Below, in pieces: positions 7,586-16,690 of a DNA stretch of 64,000 nucleotides (position 1 is the stretch's first letter; the number at the start of each line of letters is the position of its first letter). Origin of the DNA: JACVRX01 sp963831385 (lineage in GTDB: Bacteria; Actinomycetota; Actinomycetes; Jiangellales; Jiangellaceae); contig CAWHPW010000004.1 in NCBI GenBank assembly GCA_963831385.1, forward strand, positions 32,168 through 96,167. Direction: 5' to 3'. Both the position numbers and the translations under genes were made by a program. A model generated the notes under the pieces. That model saw only the letters and a list, made by a program, of their open reading frames with translations, was not told the origin of the DNA and ran no database searches.

Positions 7586-9445
7586 TCAGCTCACGGTGCC
7601 CGCGTAGTACCGCTGCGCGAGCGCCCACGCGTCCTTGCCGCATTGCGAACCCATCCGGCGCCCTTCGAAGTCGTCGGGGCTGATGTGGATCCCGCCGAGC
7701 AGTCGTGAGAGCCCGGCCTGGTCAGCCGCGTCGTAGTAGCTCGCCCATTGCAGCGTGACGTCCTCGGTGGGTCCGAGCTCGACCGGGAGTTCGCCGGCGG
7801 GGATGGTCCACTCGGCGAGCCCGCCGGGGAAGTAGGGACTGCCCGTGAACGCGGCCATCACTTCGGCAGCTGCGCGGCTGAACGTGCTGTGACCTGAGAC
7901 GTAGCCCGCGAAGGCGGGTGTCACGAACGTCGCGAGCTGCCACGGTACCCAGTCGACCGCGAGGATCCAGCCCACCCCGGCCGTCTGCGTGGCCGGATCC
8001 TCCGGGTTCCCCTGCCAGGCATGGATCGCGACCTCGTCGATGTGATCGGCCAGCGCCTCGTGCCGCTCGCCCGGGACGCTCGATGCAGCGGTGACGACCT
8101 CGATCAGTCCGGGGACGAGCGGGAGCCCGTCCGGGTCGTACGCGGGAAGGTCGGGGTCGCTGGACTGGCCCAGGCCGCCCAGGTAGCGGATCATCGAGAT
8201 CGGACGGACCGAGTCGTAGAAGCCCTTCACGCCCCACGCGGCCACGGCCGCGTCGTGGACTGCGCCGTTGATTGCGAAGTAGAGCTTCACGTCCCATTCG
8301 AGCCGGTCCAGGACCGGTCCCTGCCCACCGATTCGGTGCTCGAAGCCCGGCGTGTCGGAGACCTCGTTCGCGATGGTGTTCCAGTGCCCCGGCGGGGTTT
8401 CCGAGGCGGGCCCGTCGGCCCAGAACTGGGCCAGGACCCGGTCGAAGTCACCGCGGAGCACGACGTTCGGCTCGTAGGCCTCGCCGGTGACCGGGTTGTC
8501 CGCGTATCCGTTGCCGTCGTTCGTGGCGAGCGTGTTGTTGCCGAACGCCCCGGGGCCGATGTCGATCGTCACGCCGTCGCTCGGGTCGAGCTGACTGCTG
8601 TATCGGATGACCTCGACGGCGGTCTGCTTGAACTCCTCGTCTGTCTCGAGCTGCGGCGGGGGCCCCGGGTCGATCGGCGTGCCCTGTGCGGAATGCGGGA
8701 GCGCAAACGTGCGGACCTGGCCCCAGTGCGGCCCGACAAAACGCTGCACGTTGCCAGGGATCGGGAGGCCGTTCTGGGCCACGAACTGCGTGAGGGCGAG
8801 CGGCTGCCAGAGATTGGGATCGGTCATCGTGGCGCCTGACTCACTGACGACGAGCGGCGGGTTGGCGGGCTTGTAGTCGGTGTCGATGTAGCGCTGCGGC
8901 TCGAGCGAGCCGTCGGACTTCCCATACTCGATCACGGCTGCGGCAATCCGGTTCCCGAGCGCGGCCGGCGAGTCACCCTCGGTGTCGAAATAGTCGTTCC
9001 GGTAGCAGAGCGACTCCATCGTGCTCGTCAGCTGGTCGAACGTCTCTTGCAGGCCCGCTGCTTTCGAGTACCGCCATAGCAGCACCCGGTATGCGGCGAA
9101 GCTGATCGCGGCCTCGCGCGCTGCCTGGACGTCGTCCGCCTGGTGCTTCTCGGTCACGAAGTAGCCCTGCGCGGTGGGGTCGTACGCCGCCCAGGCATCC
9201 CACATCGCGGCCGACGTGTGGAAGAGGTTGCGAGCATGGACGGTTGGCGCCGGGACGTCTCGGCGGATCGCGTCGAGGAGCGCGTCGTCCCACACCCGCG
9301 CGACCGAATGCCCGTCTGCGTCGGCCCGCTGGCAGCCGTCGATGCTGTATGGCTCGGCAGAGCTCTGGTTCACGATCACGACCGTGGCCGAGGCCACGAG
9401 CGCGCCGACCGCCGTGATCGCCACCACCGACCGGGCTCGCATCAC
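7586..9445 (-). CDS. Vanadium-dependent haloperoxidase / PAP2-superfamily secreted enzyme
   Basis: A 619-residue secreted protein with an N-terminal hydrophobic signal ending near SSAEP. The vanadate/phosphate pocket motifs of the vanadium haloperoxidase family are all visible: SVRP (R414), YVSGHS with H519, and RLLGGIH with R581 and the covalent-ligand-type H587. The family oxidises halides with H2O2; some members are phosphatases. The gene is the last of the leftward operon and the only one without a frame break. Its GTG (or the next ATG at 9442) overlaps the TGA of the upstream lipoprotein gene, indicating translational coupling. Confidence 0.85.
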   Translation of the reverse strand: MMRARSVVAITAVGALVASATVVIVNQSSAEPYSIDGCQRADADGHSVARVWDDALLDAIRRDVPAPTVHARNLFHTSAAMWDAWAAYDPTAQGYFVTEKHQADDVQAAREAAISFAAYRVLLWRYSKAAGLQETFDQLTSTMESLCYRNDYFDTEGDSPAALGNRIAAAVIEYGKSDGSLEPQRYIDTDYKPANPPLVVSESGATMTDPNLWQPLALTQFVAQNGLPIPGNVQRFVGPHWGQVRTFALPHSAQGTPIDPGPPPQLETDEEFKQTAVEVIRYSSQLDPSDGVTIDIGPGAFGNNTLATNDGNGYADNPVTGEAYEPNVVLRGDFDRVLAQFWADGPASETPPGHWNTIANEVSDTPGFEHRIGGQGPVLDRLEWDVKLYFAINGAVHDAAVAAWGVKGFYDSVRPISMIRYLGGLGQSSDPDLPAYDPDGLPLVPGLIEVVTAASSVPGERHEALADHIDEVAIHAWQGNPEDPATQTAGVGWILAVDWVPWQLATFVTPAFAGYVSGHSTFSRAAAEVMAAFTGSPYFPGGLAEWTIPAGELPVELGPTEDVTLQWASYYDAADQAGLSRLLGGIHISPDDFEGRRMGSQCGKDAWALAQRYYAGTVS

Positions 9446-11152
9446 GGCGCTTCCACCGTGATCGCCTGGCCGGCGGCGACATCGCTGACGGTGGTCTCCT
9501 GACCATCAGGCCACCGGACCATCACGCGATCCACCACCGTGGCGTCTCCAAGACCGAAGTGGGTCCGCGGGTCCGCGGAGGACAGGTAGCTGCTCCCCGC
9601 CTGGATCTCCCGAGTCAGTTCCATTCCGCCCGGCAACCGAACCGATACCCGTGCTCCTGGCGCGAAGCTCTCGAGCGACACTTCGAGCCAGGTCCCGTCG
9701 GTGCCGGTGTTCTCCAGCAGCACCAGTGGTCCGCCGATCGAGTTGATCGCGATGTCCAGGTCACCGTCGTTGTCGAAATCGGCCGCTGCGCTGCCTCGGG
9801 CGTTCAGCAGACCCACCTCGGCGAGGCCGACGGTGGTGAGGTCGCCGTAGAGACCGGGCTCGCCCTGCGCCGTGAGGTTCTCGAAGGCACTGATCTGCTG
9901 CGCATCCGCCTGAAGGTCCGTGATGGGGATGCCGCCATTGACCAGGACGAGATCGAGGTCCGTGTCGAGGTCGAGATCTCCCCACGACACGCCCCATCCG
10001 GTAGATCCGCTGAGGTCGACCCCGACGGTGGTGCGCACGTCCCGGAAGGAGGGGTCGACCACGTCGGAGAACTGGCCGCGGAACATCCCGTGCACCTGCG
10101 ACCGTGCGTTCGTCACCATCAGGTCCTGACGGCCGTCGCCGTCGTCGTCGCTTGCCGCGACACCCATCCCGGCTCCTGGATCGGCGACGCCGGCCTTGCC
10201 GGCGAGTTCTTCGAACCGGAACCCGAGGCCGGCCGGATCGGCCCCGATCCCACCCGGCCACGGCACGTTGTCGTAGAGACGGTCAGGCTTGGTGTCGTTG
10301 GCGAGGTACAGGTCGAGGTCGCCGTCCAGGTCGGCATCGGTGAGCACCGCCCCCAGCCCGTACTCGAACGAGGCCACCTCGAGCCCGGCCTCGACGCCCA
10401 CCTCCCGGAAGGTCACGCCGCCATCGTCCGTGGAGCCTTGGCTCAGGTAGAGCAGGTCCCGGACGCCGAGGTAGGTGTTCGGGAAGCCGAGGGTCGCCTG
10501 CGGACCGGGATTCGCCAGATCCACGTAGCCGGCCACGAACAGATCAGGCCACCCGTCGGCATTCACGTCTCCGACGGAGGCGCCGCGCCCGCCAACCGAA
10601 GGCCTCCACCCCGGAATCTGTCGTGCCATCGGAGAACTGGCCGTCCCCCTCGTTCCACAGCAGGACGCTCGCCTCCGACCCGGTGACGTACAGGTCCGTG
10701 CGTCCATCCATATCGAAGTCGGCGGCCACGCAGCCATTGCCTCGGATCGCCACATCGGCTCCGGATCCGGCGCTGACATCCGTGAACATGCCGTCCTCGT
10801 TGTGGAAGAGCGCGCTCCGCGGCAGCCCCCCTTCGTCCTGCCAGCGGCCGGCCTCTGCCTGCGAGTAGGAGTTCACCGCAAAGAGATCCATCCAGCCGTC
10901 GCCGTCGTAGTCGAGCCAGCACACGCCACCTCCGAGCATCACGCCGACGTCGGGCGTGACGTCCCAGTGGAACGCCGAGTGCTGGAAATCCAAACCCACG
11001 TCGGCAGCGACGTCCGTGAAGCCGAGAGGCTGTCCCGGCTGGCGCGCGGGGCCGCTCGGACCACTGTCGGTGCCGTCGGTGGAGCAGGCAGCCGCGAGGA
11101 GGCCCAGCACCACGATGGACGGCGCAAGACGCGTGGTCAGCCGGTTGCGCAT
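9442..11152 (-). pseudogene. CRTAC1-like FG-GAP/ASPIC-UnbV lipoprotein, frame broken near 10588-10591
   Basis: Read across one frame break, this is a ~570-residue lipoprotein. It has a signal ending LAAAC, then FG-GAP/VCBS repeats with Ca-binding D-x-D-x-D-G loops (DYDGDGWMD, DFDMDGRTD, DADLDGDLD and others), then a C-terminal ASPIC/UnbV domain (VRWPDGQETTV). The N-terminal frame reads to FGW at about 10592 and the next frame continues exactly with GRGASVGDVN, so one extra base within CCCGCC explains the break. Such beta-propeller proteins bind ligands or partners outside the cell. It lies 9 bp after the permease and overlaps the haloperoxidase start. Sequencing error and real decay are both possible. 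Confidence 0.75.
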
Positions 11153-11161
11153 CCCTCGACG

Positions 11162-12447
11162 TCAGGCCAGGCCACGGGCTGCCCGGGCGCGCTTGGACAA
11201 GGCGTCGACAAGCACCGCGCCGAGCAGGACCAGACCGGTGATCACGAACCGCGTGCCCTGTGGCAGGCCGAGCAGATTCATCCCGCTGTTGATCGAGGCG
11301 ATGACGGTCGCCCCGAGGAGCGCCGCGACCACCCGGCCCGTGCCGCCGAACAGGCTGGTGCCGCCGATCACTGCCGCCGCGATAATACTGAGGAGCAGGT
11401 CGCCTCCGCCCGAGCCAGTGGCGACCGAGCGGAGCCGCGAGGCGAGCATGACCCCACCCACACCAACCATGAAGCCGTTGATCATGAACACTAGCATCCG
11501 GATCCGATCGACGCTGATACCGGCACGCCGGGCGGCCTCGGGGTTGCCGCCCACCGCGTACACATGCCGCCCGAAGCGCGTTCGAGCGGCGACGAACGAC
11601 CAAAACACGAGGAAGACACCGAGGATCACCGTCGCCGTCGGGACGCCGCGGTCGAGGTTGGCGTAGTAGATGGCGGCAAACGTCACGACTGCAAGGCCGA
11701 CGACCTGCAACGCGATGATCAACGTCGGCTTGGCTTCCAGTCCTCCCGCGCGACGTGATCGAGCGGTCAAGGCCTGGGATAACCGCGAACCCCCCGACCA
11801 CCAGCGCTCCCAGGATGTACCCGCCGGCGTCGGAGAGGAAGTTGTTGGCCAGGCCTACGATCCATCTCGTCCGAGATCCTGATCGTCCCGGTGCTCGTGA
11901 CCTGGGTCATGAGGATGAGCACGACCCCCGACCAGATCAGCAACCCCGCGAGGGTGACCACGAACGACGGCACTCCGGCTTTCGTGATGACGATCGACTG
12001 CAGGAGGCCGATGACCGTGGTCACCGTGACGGCCGCGAGGATCGCGAGCCACCATGGCCAGCCCGGGTTGTCCGTCCGGATCAGGAGGGTCATGACAACC
12101 CCTCCGACGGCGCTCACGTAAGCGACGGATAGGTCGATCTCGCCGATCAACAGGACGAAAACGGTCCCGATCGCGAGCGTTGCCACCGCCGCCATCTGGA
12201 GCAGCAGGTTGGTGAAGTTGCGCTCGGTCAGGAAGGCATCGTCGAGGATCCCGAACACGATCGCGATGACGATGAGGGCGACGATGATCGGCAAGGAACC
12301 GAGCTCGCCGCCCCGCACTCGCTGCCACCACACCCGTGCGTAACCAGCCACCGTCTGATCGGGTACGGACGCGGCGCCGATCGTCAGGTCTGCACCTGTG
12401 GGCGCCGGAGTTCCGTCGCGTTGAGGCTGCTGCGTGTTCTCAGTCAT
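11162..12447 (-). pseudogene. Xylose/ribose-type sugar ABC transporter permease, two frame breaks
   Basis: Three reading frames together give one complete inner-membrane permease of the XylH/RbsC type. The first runs from ATG 12447 to about 11862 (ATIVLLIGEIDLSV-like region, FTNLLLQM), the second to about 11770 (VGLANNFLSDAGGYILG) and the third to the stop at 11162 (GRHVYAVGGNPEAARRAG, GGTSLFGGTGRV). The breaks lie near 11862 and at 11762-11780, each consistent with one extra base. The ATG overlaps the ATPase stop (TGATG), so translation is coupled. With repaired frames it would form the membrane channel of the importer encoded by the two upstream genes. Confidence 0.75.
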
Positions 12448-13239
12448 CAGGCCTCGACCGCCCTGGAATCCACCATCCCCGGCACATGCTGGAGGGCCCC
12501 CGCCGTGATCGCATGGACAACCTCCTGCTGGTTGGTCTTGGCTCGCTCCAGGAGTGCCACTTGCTGTCCGAGTCGCAGCACCGTGATCCGGTCGGCACAC
12601 TCGAACACGTCATGCAGGTTGTGGGAGATGATCACGACACCGAGGTTCTGTTCCGCCAGCCGCCGGACCAAGTCCAGCACCTGCCGGGTCTGCGCCACGC
12701 CGAGTGCGGCCGTGGGCTCGTCCAGGATCACGAGCTTCGAGTTCCACATCACGGACTTGGCCACGGCCACCGCCTGCCGCTGCCCTCCGGACAGCCCGAT
12801 CACACGCTGGCGGACCGATCGCAGCGTCGTGACCGAGAGGCTCGCGAGCGTGGTCGGCCGCTGCGCGCTCCATGCTGGGCTCGTCGAGAACGAGCCCGTT
12901 GCGCACGCGCTCACGGCCCAAGAACATGTTGCTCACGACGTCCAGGTTGTCCGCCAGCGCCAGGTCCTGGTACACGACCTCGATGCCGAGCCGTGCGGCC
13001 TCGCGGGGACTGTGGATTCGCACGCTCTCGCCTTCGAAGCGGATTTCACCCTCGTCGAACGGGTAGATCCCGGCGATCCCCTTGATCAACGTGGACTTGC
13101 CGGCGCCGTTGTCGCCGACGAGCCCCATGACCTCACCGCGGCGGACCTCGAAGTCGACGTTGTACAGGGCCTGCACCGCCCCGAAGGCCTTCGAAATCCC
13201 GGTGCAGGCGAGCAGCGATTCACCAGCCATCGACGACAC
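12447..13239 (-). pseudogene. Sugar ABC transporter ATP-binding protein, one frame break near 12855-12870
   Basis: A single ABC domain of the xylose/ribose importer class. The N-terminal frame has Walker A GDNGAGKST and the Q-loop YQDLAL. The C-terminal frame has the signature LSGGQRQ, Walker B LVILDEPTAALG and the switch histidine in ISHN. The frames meet around MER / TTLASLSV, where one extra base separates them. At about 260 residues it is a one-domain ATPase, as in XylG-short types, not the duplicated RbsA type. The start is GTG 13239 or ATG 13230, after a GGAGG site. It energises sugar uptake with the permease and binding protein beside it. Confidence 0.75.
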
Positions 13240-13317
13240 GGCCTCCTTCTGTGCGCCCGGCAGCCGGGACGCGTGCCACGACGCGTCCCGGCCGCCTGAC
13301 GATCGGTCGGACCCGGC

Positions 13318-14516
13318 TCAGCCCGCGTTCTCCGTGCACCAGGTCGTCGCGGCGACATCTCCGGTGCAGATCTCCTCAACGGTGCGGAATCCATCGGCGA
13401 TGACCGTGTCCGCCATGTTCTCCTCGGTGACGCCAATGGGCACAAGGCCGAAGTACGGCACTACGCCATCACCTTCCGGCGTTTCGGTCGGCTGCCCCGT
13501 CTCCGCCTCGATGCCGATGAGCTCGTAGTCGAAGTCGAAGTCCGTGGTGAGGATGTCCTCACCCGCGCGCAACGCGAGGGCGACTGCGGAAGCGAGACCC
13601 GCCTCGTTCTGGATCGGCTTGTAGACGCTCATGGTCTGCCTGCCGAGCAGGACGTTCTGCATCCCCTCCGCGGTTGCGTCCTGACCGCTGATCGGCAGCG
13701 GCCCGATGCCGGCAGCTTCGATGGCGTTGGCCGCCGAGGCCGCGAGCCCGTCGTTCGCAGCGAACACGGCGTCCACGCCGTTGTTCTGGTCGACGAGGAT
13801 CTGCTCCATGATCGTCAGAGCCTCCTGGTTGTCCCACCCGGGGACGTGCTGGTCGGCGACCAGCTCCCAGTCGCCGGCGGATACGCGCTCCTGGACCGTG
13901 GCGTCATACCCCGACTTGAACAGGAACGAGTTGTTGTCCTCCTCGCCACCGTTCAGCTCGACGACGCGCACGGGGGCGGGGAGCCCGAGCCCGTCGATCA
14001 CCGGCTCGACGACCTCGGCCATCGCGCGCCGACCGCCACGTTGTCGAAACTGACGTAGGCGGCCCCGCCGGCACCTCCGGTGTTGAACCGGTCGTACTCG
14101 AGGACTTGGACACCCGCCTCGGTGGCCTGGTCGATGATCGTCGCGCCCGAGCCGGTATCGAGGCTCGTGAGCACGATGACGCTCGCGCCGTCGTTGATCG
14201 CCTGTTCGGCCTGGGACTGCTGCGTGGCCGCGTCGTTCTCGGCGTTCACGATCGTGAAGTCCTCACCGTCGACGAGGCCGGCTGCCTCGAAGTTCTCGGT
14301 GAAGTACCGCCGGTCGTCTTCTTCCCAGCGGTCCGACGACTCGGTGTCGGGGAGGAGCACCCAGATGCTGCCCCCGCCGTCCCCGGCCGGGCTTTCCGTG
14401 CCGGTCGGTTCGGCCGCGCTGTCGCCGTCGCCGTCCTCGTCGCCACACGCCGCCATCGCCAGGCCGAGCGTCGAGAGCAACGCGATCCAGATGAAGCCCT
14501 TTCGCTTGCTTGCCAT
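13318..14516 (-). pseudogene. Sugar-binding lipoprotein of the ABC importer, one frame break near 14023-14031
   Basis: A periplasmic-binding-protein type 1 (xylose/ribose-binding-like) lipoprotein of about 400 residues when the frames are joined. The signal ends AMAAC, followed by an acidic linker. The N-terminal lobe (IWVLLPDTESSDRW, VIVLTSLDTGSG) and C-terminal lobe (DAVFAANDGLAASA, ISGQDATAEGMQ) are both conserved. The frames meet at VAVG / AMAEVVEP, with one base missing in a GCGCGCG run. The ATG at 14516 has GAGGGG 5 nt upstream. It is the first gene of the operon and should deliver the sugar to the permease; the ligand is not identifiable from sequence. Confidence 0.75.
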
Positions 14517-14722
14517 GTCCACCCCTCGTCATGTGGTGCCGCTCGGCCTGATGGTGGCTGACTTGCCTCAGGCAGTTCGGCTGCGCCGCGAGCGTATCGA
14601 GTCACTATTGGGTCGCCAAGAGCAATCCGGCACAACGCAGATAACCGTTACAGACCCGTTGGACGGCAAGAATCGGGGTCCTCATGGCCGACGATGGAAA
14701 GCTGGCTTGACATCGTCCCATG

Positions 14723-14760
14723 TGTCAAGCATGCTTGACACATGACAAGCATGCTTGACA
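14723..14760. promoter_or_regulatory. Double palindromic operator before the XRE regulator
   Basis: Two near-identical 18-bp palindromes, TGTCAAGCATGCTTGACA (14723-14740) and TGACAAGCATGCTTGACA (14743-14760), are spaced 20 bp apart, two helical turns. A further half-site GCTTGACA lies at 14704-14711. The TTGACA ends could also serve as -35 elements. The pair sits 13 bp before the XRE gene start, so autoregulation is the natural reading. It could also act on the divergent sugar transporter operon, whose start is about 200 bp away. Confidence 0.65.
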
Positions 14761-14773
14761 CCACAGGCTCCTG

Positions 14774-14986
14774 ATGCGCAACAACGTGCGTGCTTTGCGG
14801 GCGGCCAGCGGCTTGTCCCAGGCCGCGCTGGCCGACGCGATGGGGGTGTCCCGGCAGACGATCAACTCGATCGAGACAGACCGGTACACCCCGTCGTTGC
14901 CGCTGGCAATCGCACTCGCTCGGTACTTCCAGCACTCAGTAGAGGAGATTTTCCATGTCGACAGCGAGGCAAGAGATGAGTCCTGA
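14774..14986 (+). CDS. Small XRE-family transcriptional regulator
   Basis: A 70-residue Cro/CI-type helix-turn-helix protein: RALRAASGLSQAALADAMG then VSRQTINSIETDRY, the standard HTH_3 pattern of short YozG/Xre-like repressors that pair with a membrane protein gene. It has no ligand domain. The ATG at 14774 follows the double palindrome directly. The coding region overlaps the next gene by 32 bp, so the two are co-expressed. Confidence 0.85.
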   Translation: MRNNVRALRAASGLSQAALADAMGVSRQTINSIETDRYTPSLPLAIALARYFQHSVEEIFHVDSEARDES

Positions 14987-15365
14987 CAGAAACCTGCGTC
15001 GGTGGGCCGCTCCCCTGGTCGGCCTGACGATCGGAATCGCTTACCTGATAGCGGCGTGGGTCAGCGGCAATCCGGTGCTCGGCCTGGAAATGTTCGCGAT
15101 CATGCTGCTGTTCACCGGTGGGATGGTGCTCGCCGCGCGGCGGAGCGAGACGGTGAAGGGACTGCTGGACGGTCGAGACGAGCGGATCACCTCGATCGAC
15201 CTGAAGGCCACCGCGTTTGCCGGCGGAGTCGTTCTGATCACCATCATCGGTGCGTTCGTCGTCGAGATCGCACGCGGCGAAGACGGCATGCCCTACACCT
15301 GGCTCGGTGCGCTCGGCGGGGTGTCATACATCGGCGCAATAATCGCGCTCCGGATGCGCGGCTAG
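14955..15365 (+). CDS. Small multi-pass membrane protein co-expressed with the XRE regulator
   Basis: About 136 residues with four predicted membrane segments (near residues 20-35, 44-60, 90-108 and 117-132) and a charged loop SETVKGLLDGRDERI. This pattern (short XRE regulator followed by a four-helix membrane protein containing a D-x-RDERI-like loop) is common in Firmicutes and Actinobacteria, but the function is unknown. It overlaps the regulator gene by 32 bp, and its TAG shares two bases with the stop of a small convergent gene. Confidence 0.65.
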   Translation: MSTARQEMSPDRNLRRWAAPLVGLTIGIAYLIAAWVSGNPVLGLEMFAIMLLFTGGMVLAARRSETVKGLLDGRDERITSIDLKATAFAGGVVLITIIGAFVVEIARGEDGMPYTWLGALGGVSYIGAIIALRMRG

Positions 15366-15502
15366 ACCTGGTTCTCCTGGTCACCTTCCGCATCTGGCAG
15401 GTCATCGGTGATCGCCGCGTCGCTCTGTTCCGGCGCGACGTCGCCAGCAGCGTGGTCGCGGAGTCCGGTGCCGTCTGGATCGACGTCTGGCTGTTCACTC
15501 AT
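15362..15502 (-). CDS. 46-residue acidic small protein
   Basis: The frame starts at the ATG at 15502 with a good GGAGG site (complement of 15511-15515) and ends at a TAG overlapping the stop of the convergent membrane gene. The product begins MSEQPDVDPDGTG, is very rich in Asp and Glu, and has no hydrophobic segment; it looks intrinsically disordered. It lies 37 bp downstream of the sarcosine-oxidase-like gene on the same strand, so the two may be co-transcribed. No family is recognised. The strong ribosome site and codon bias are the only evidence that it is real. Confidence 0.5.
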   Translation of the reverse strand: MSEQPDVDPDGTGLRDHAAGDVAPEQSDAAITDDLPDAEGDQENQV

Positions 15503-15539
15503 CTGACTGACCTCCGGTGGTGAGCTGTTACTCGTGGTA

Positions 15540-16652
15540 CTACCCGTCGATGGGACGGTTCAGACCGAACCGGCGCGGAGGGGGAGCATTGTCGAGCACC
15601 AGATCGGCCACGAGGTGCCCGATCTGTGGGGTGAACTTGAACCCGTGACCGGAAAAGCCGGCAACGATCGTCACCGGCCCGACCCGGTCGACGATGAAGT
15701 CGCTGCTGTCGGTGAGGTCATACAGGCATGGGACCACTGCTGATGGACGTTCGGCGTCCACGCCGGGGATCCACTCTGCGACGTAGTCCTGTAGCTCCCC
15801 CAGCCGCTGTTGGTCGATGCCTTCGCCGACCTCGTCCGGATGGACGACTGGGCCCACGGCGTGGATGCCGACTTTGACGCCGTCGGCGCTGTTCAGCCCG
15901 TAGGTTCCTCGTGGCGTGGCGGTGCCGCGGGTTGTTGCGCTGGCGCGATGGTGGATGAAGCTCGGCCACGGCGTCGACGGGTCGCGCGGCGGGAAGTGCG
16001 CCGGCTGCTCCCTGGTCACGGTCAATCTCGGTAGGGGCGTCACGTCGGCCAGCAGTGCCGCCGACCATGCTCCGGTCGCAACGACGACGCTGTTCGCCCG
16101 CACGACGTCGTCGGCGGTTCGGATCTCGACGCTGTCGTGGCCGGGCACGATCGCCTCGACCCGAATGTCATGACGGACATCCGCCCCGTACTGGCTAGCG
16201 ACCCGCTTGAGTGCGGCCACGGTCCGGTCGGCGTGCGCTCGGCCGCCGTGTGGATGGAACAAGACCGGCGACTCGAATCTCAGCCCGGGCCATCGCTCCA
16301 TGGCTGCCGCGGGATCGAGCAGCTCAGTGGCGTGTCCGAGTTGGCTCAGCAGCTCGGCCATGGTCTGGACGGGTGCGGGCACGCCGTGATCGACGACGCC
16401 GGTCCAGGTCAGCAGCTGCTCACCGGTGTCGGCTTCGAGCTCGTCCCACTGTTCGTATGCGGCTGCGGCGAGGTCGACGTAGAACGGGTCGGCATACGAG
16501 AGCCGAACGATCCGTGAGCTGCCGTGCGAGCTCCCACGGGTGTGGCCAGGGCCGAACTGCTCGAGCAGCATGACCTCGGCGCCTCGGCGGGCCAGCTGCC
16601 ACGCGGCTGCCGAACCCATTACGCCGCCCCCGACCACCACGACGTCCGGCAT
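15540..16652 (-). CDS. solA: N-methyl-L-tryptophan / sarcosine oxidase-like flavoprotein
   Basis: A 370-residue monomeric sarcosine oxidase-family enzyme. The FAD-binding motif is VVGGGVMGSA at residues 5-14, and SSHGSSRIVRLSY follows, as in MTOX/MSOX. The C-terminal PCLYDLTDSSDFIVD carries the cysteine that binds FAD covalently in this family, and GFSGHGFKFTP closes the flavin site. The reaction is oxidative demethylation of N-methyl amino acids, giving formaldehyde and H2O2. The substrate preference is unknown, so the gene symbol is by family only. The gene is divergent from the kinase-oxidoreductase fusion with 38 bp between starts. Confidence 0.8.
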   Translation of the reverse strand: MPDVVVVGGGVMGSAAAWQLARRGAEVMLLEQFGPGHTRGSSHGSSRIVRLSYADPFYVDLAAAAYEQWDELEADTGEQLLTWTGVVDHGVPAPVQTMAELLSQLGHATELLDPAAAMERWPGLRFESPVLFHPHGGRAHADRTVAALKRVASQYGADVRHDIRVEAIVPGHDSVEIRTADDVVRANSVVVATGAWSAALLADVTPLPRLTVTREQPAHFPPRDPSTPWPSFIHHRASATTRGTATPRGTYGLNSADGVKVGIHAVGPVVHPDEVGEGIDQQRLGELQDYVAEWIPGVDAERPSAVVPCLYDLTDSSDFIVDRVGPVTIVAGFSGHGFKFTPQIGHLVADLVLDNAPPPRRFGLNRPIDG

Positions 16653-16690
16653 GACGACATTTCTACCGAACCGACGGGCAGACTGGGCAG

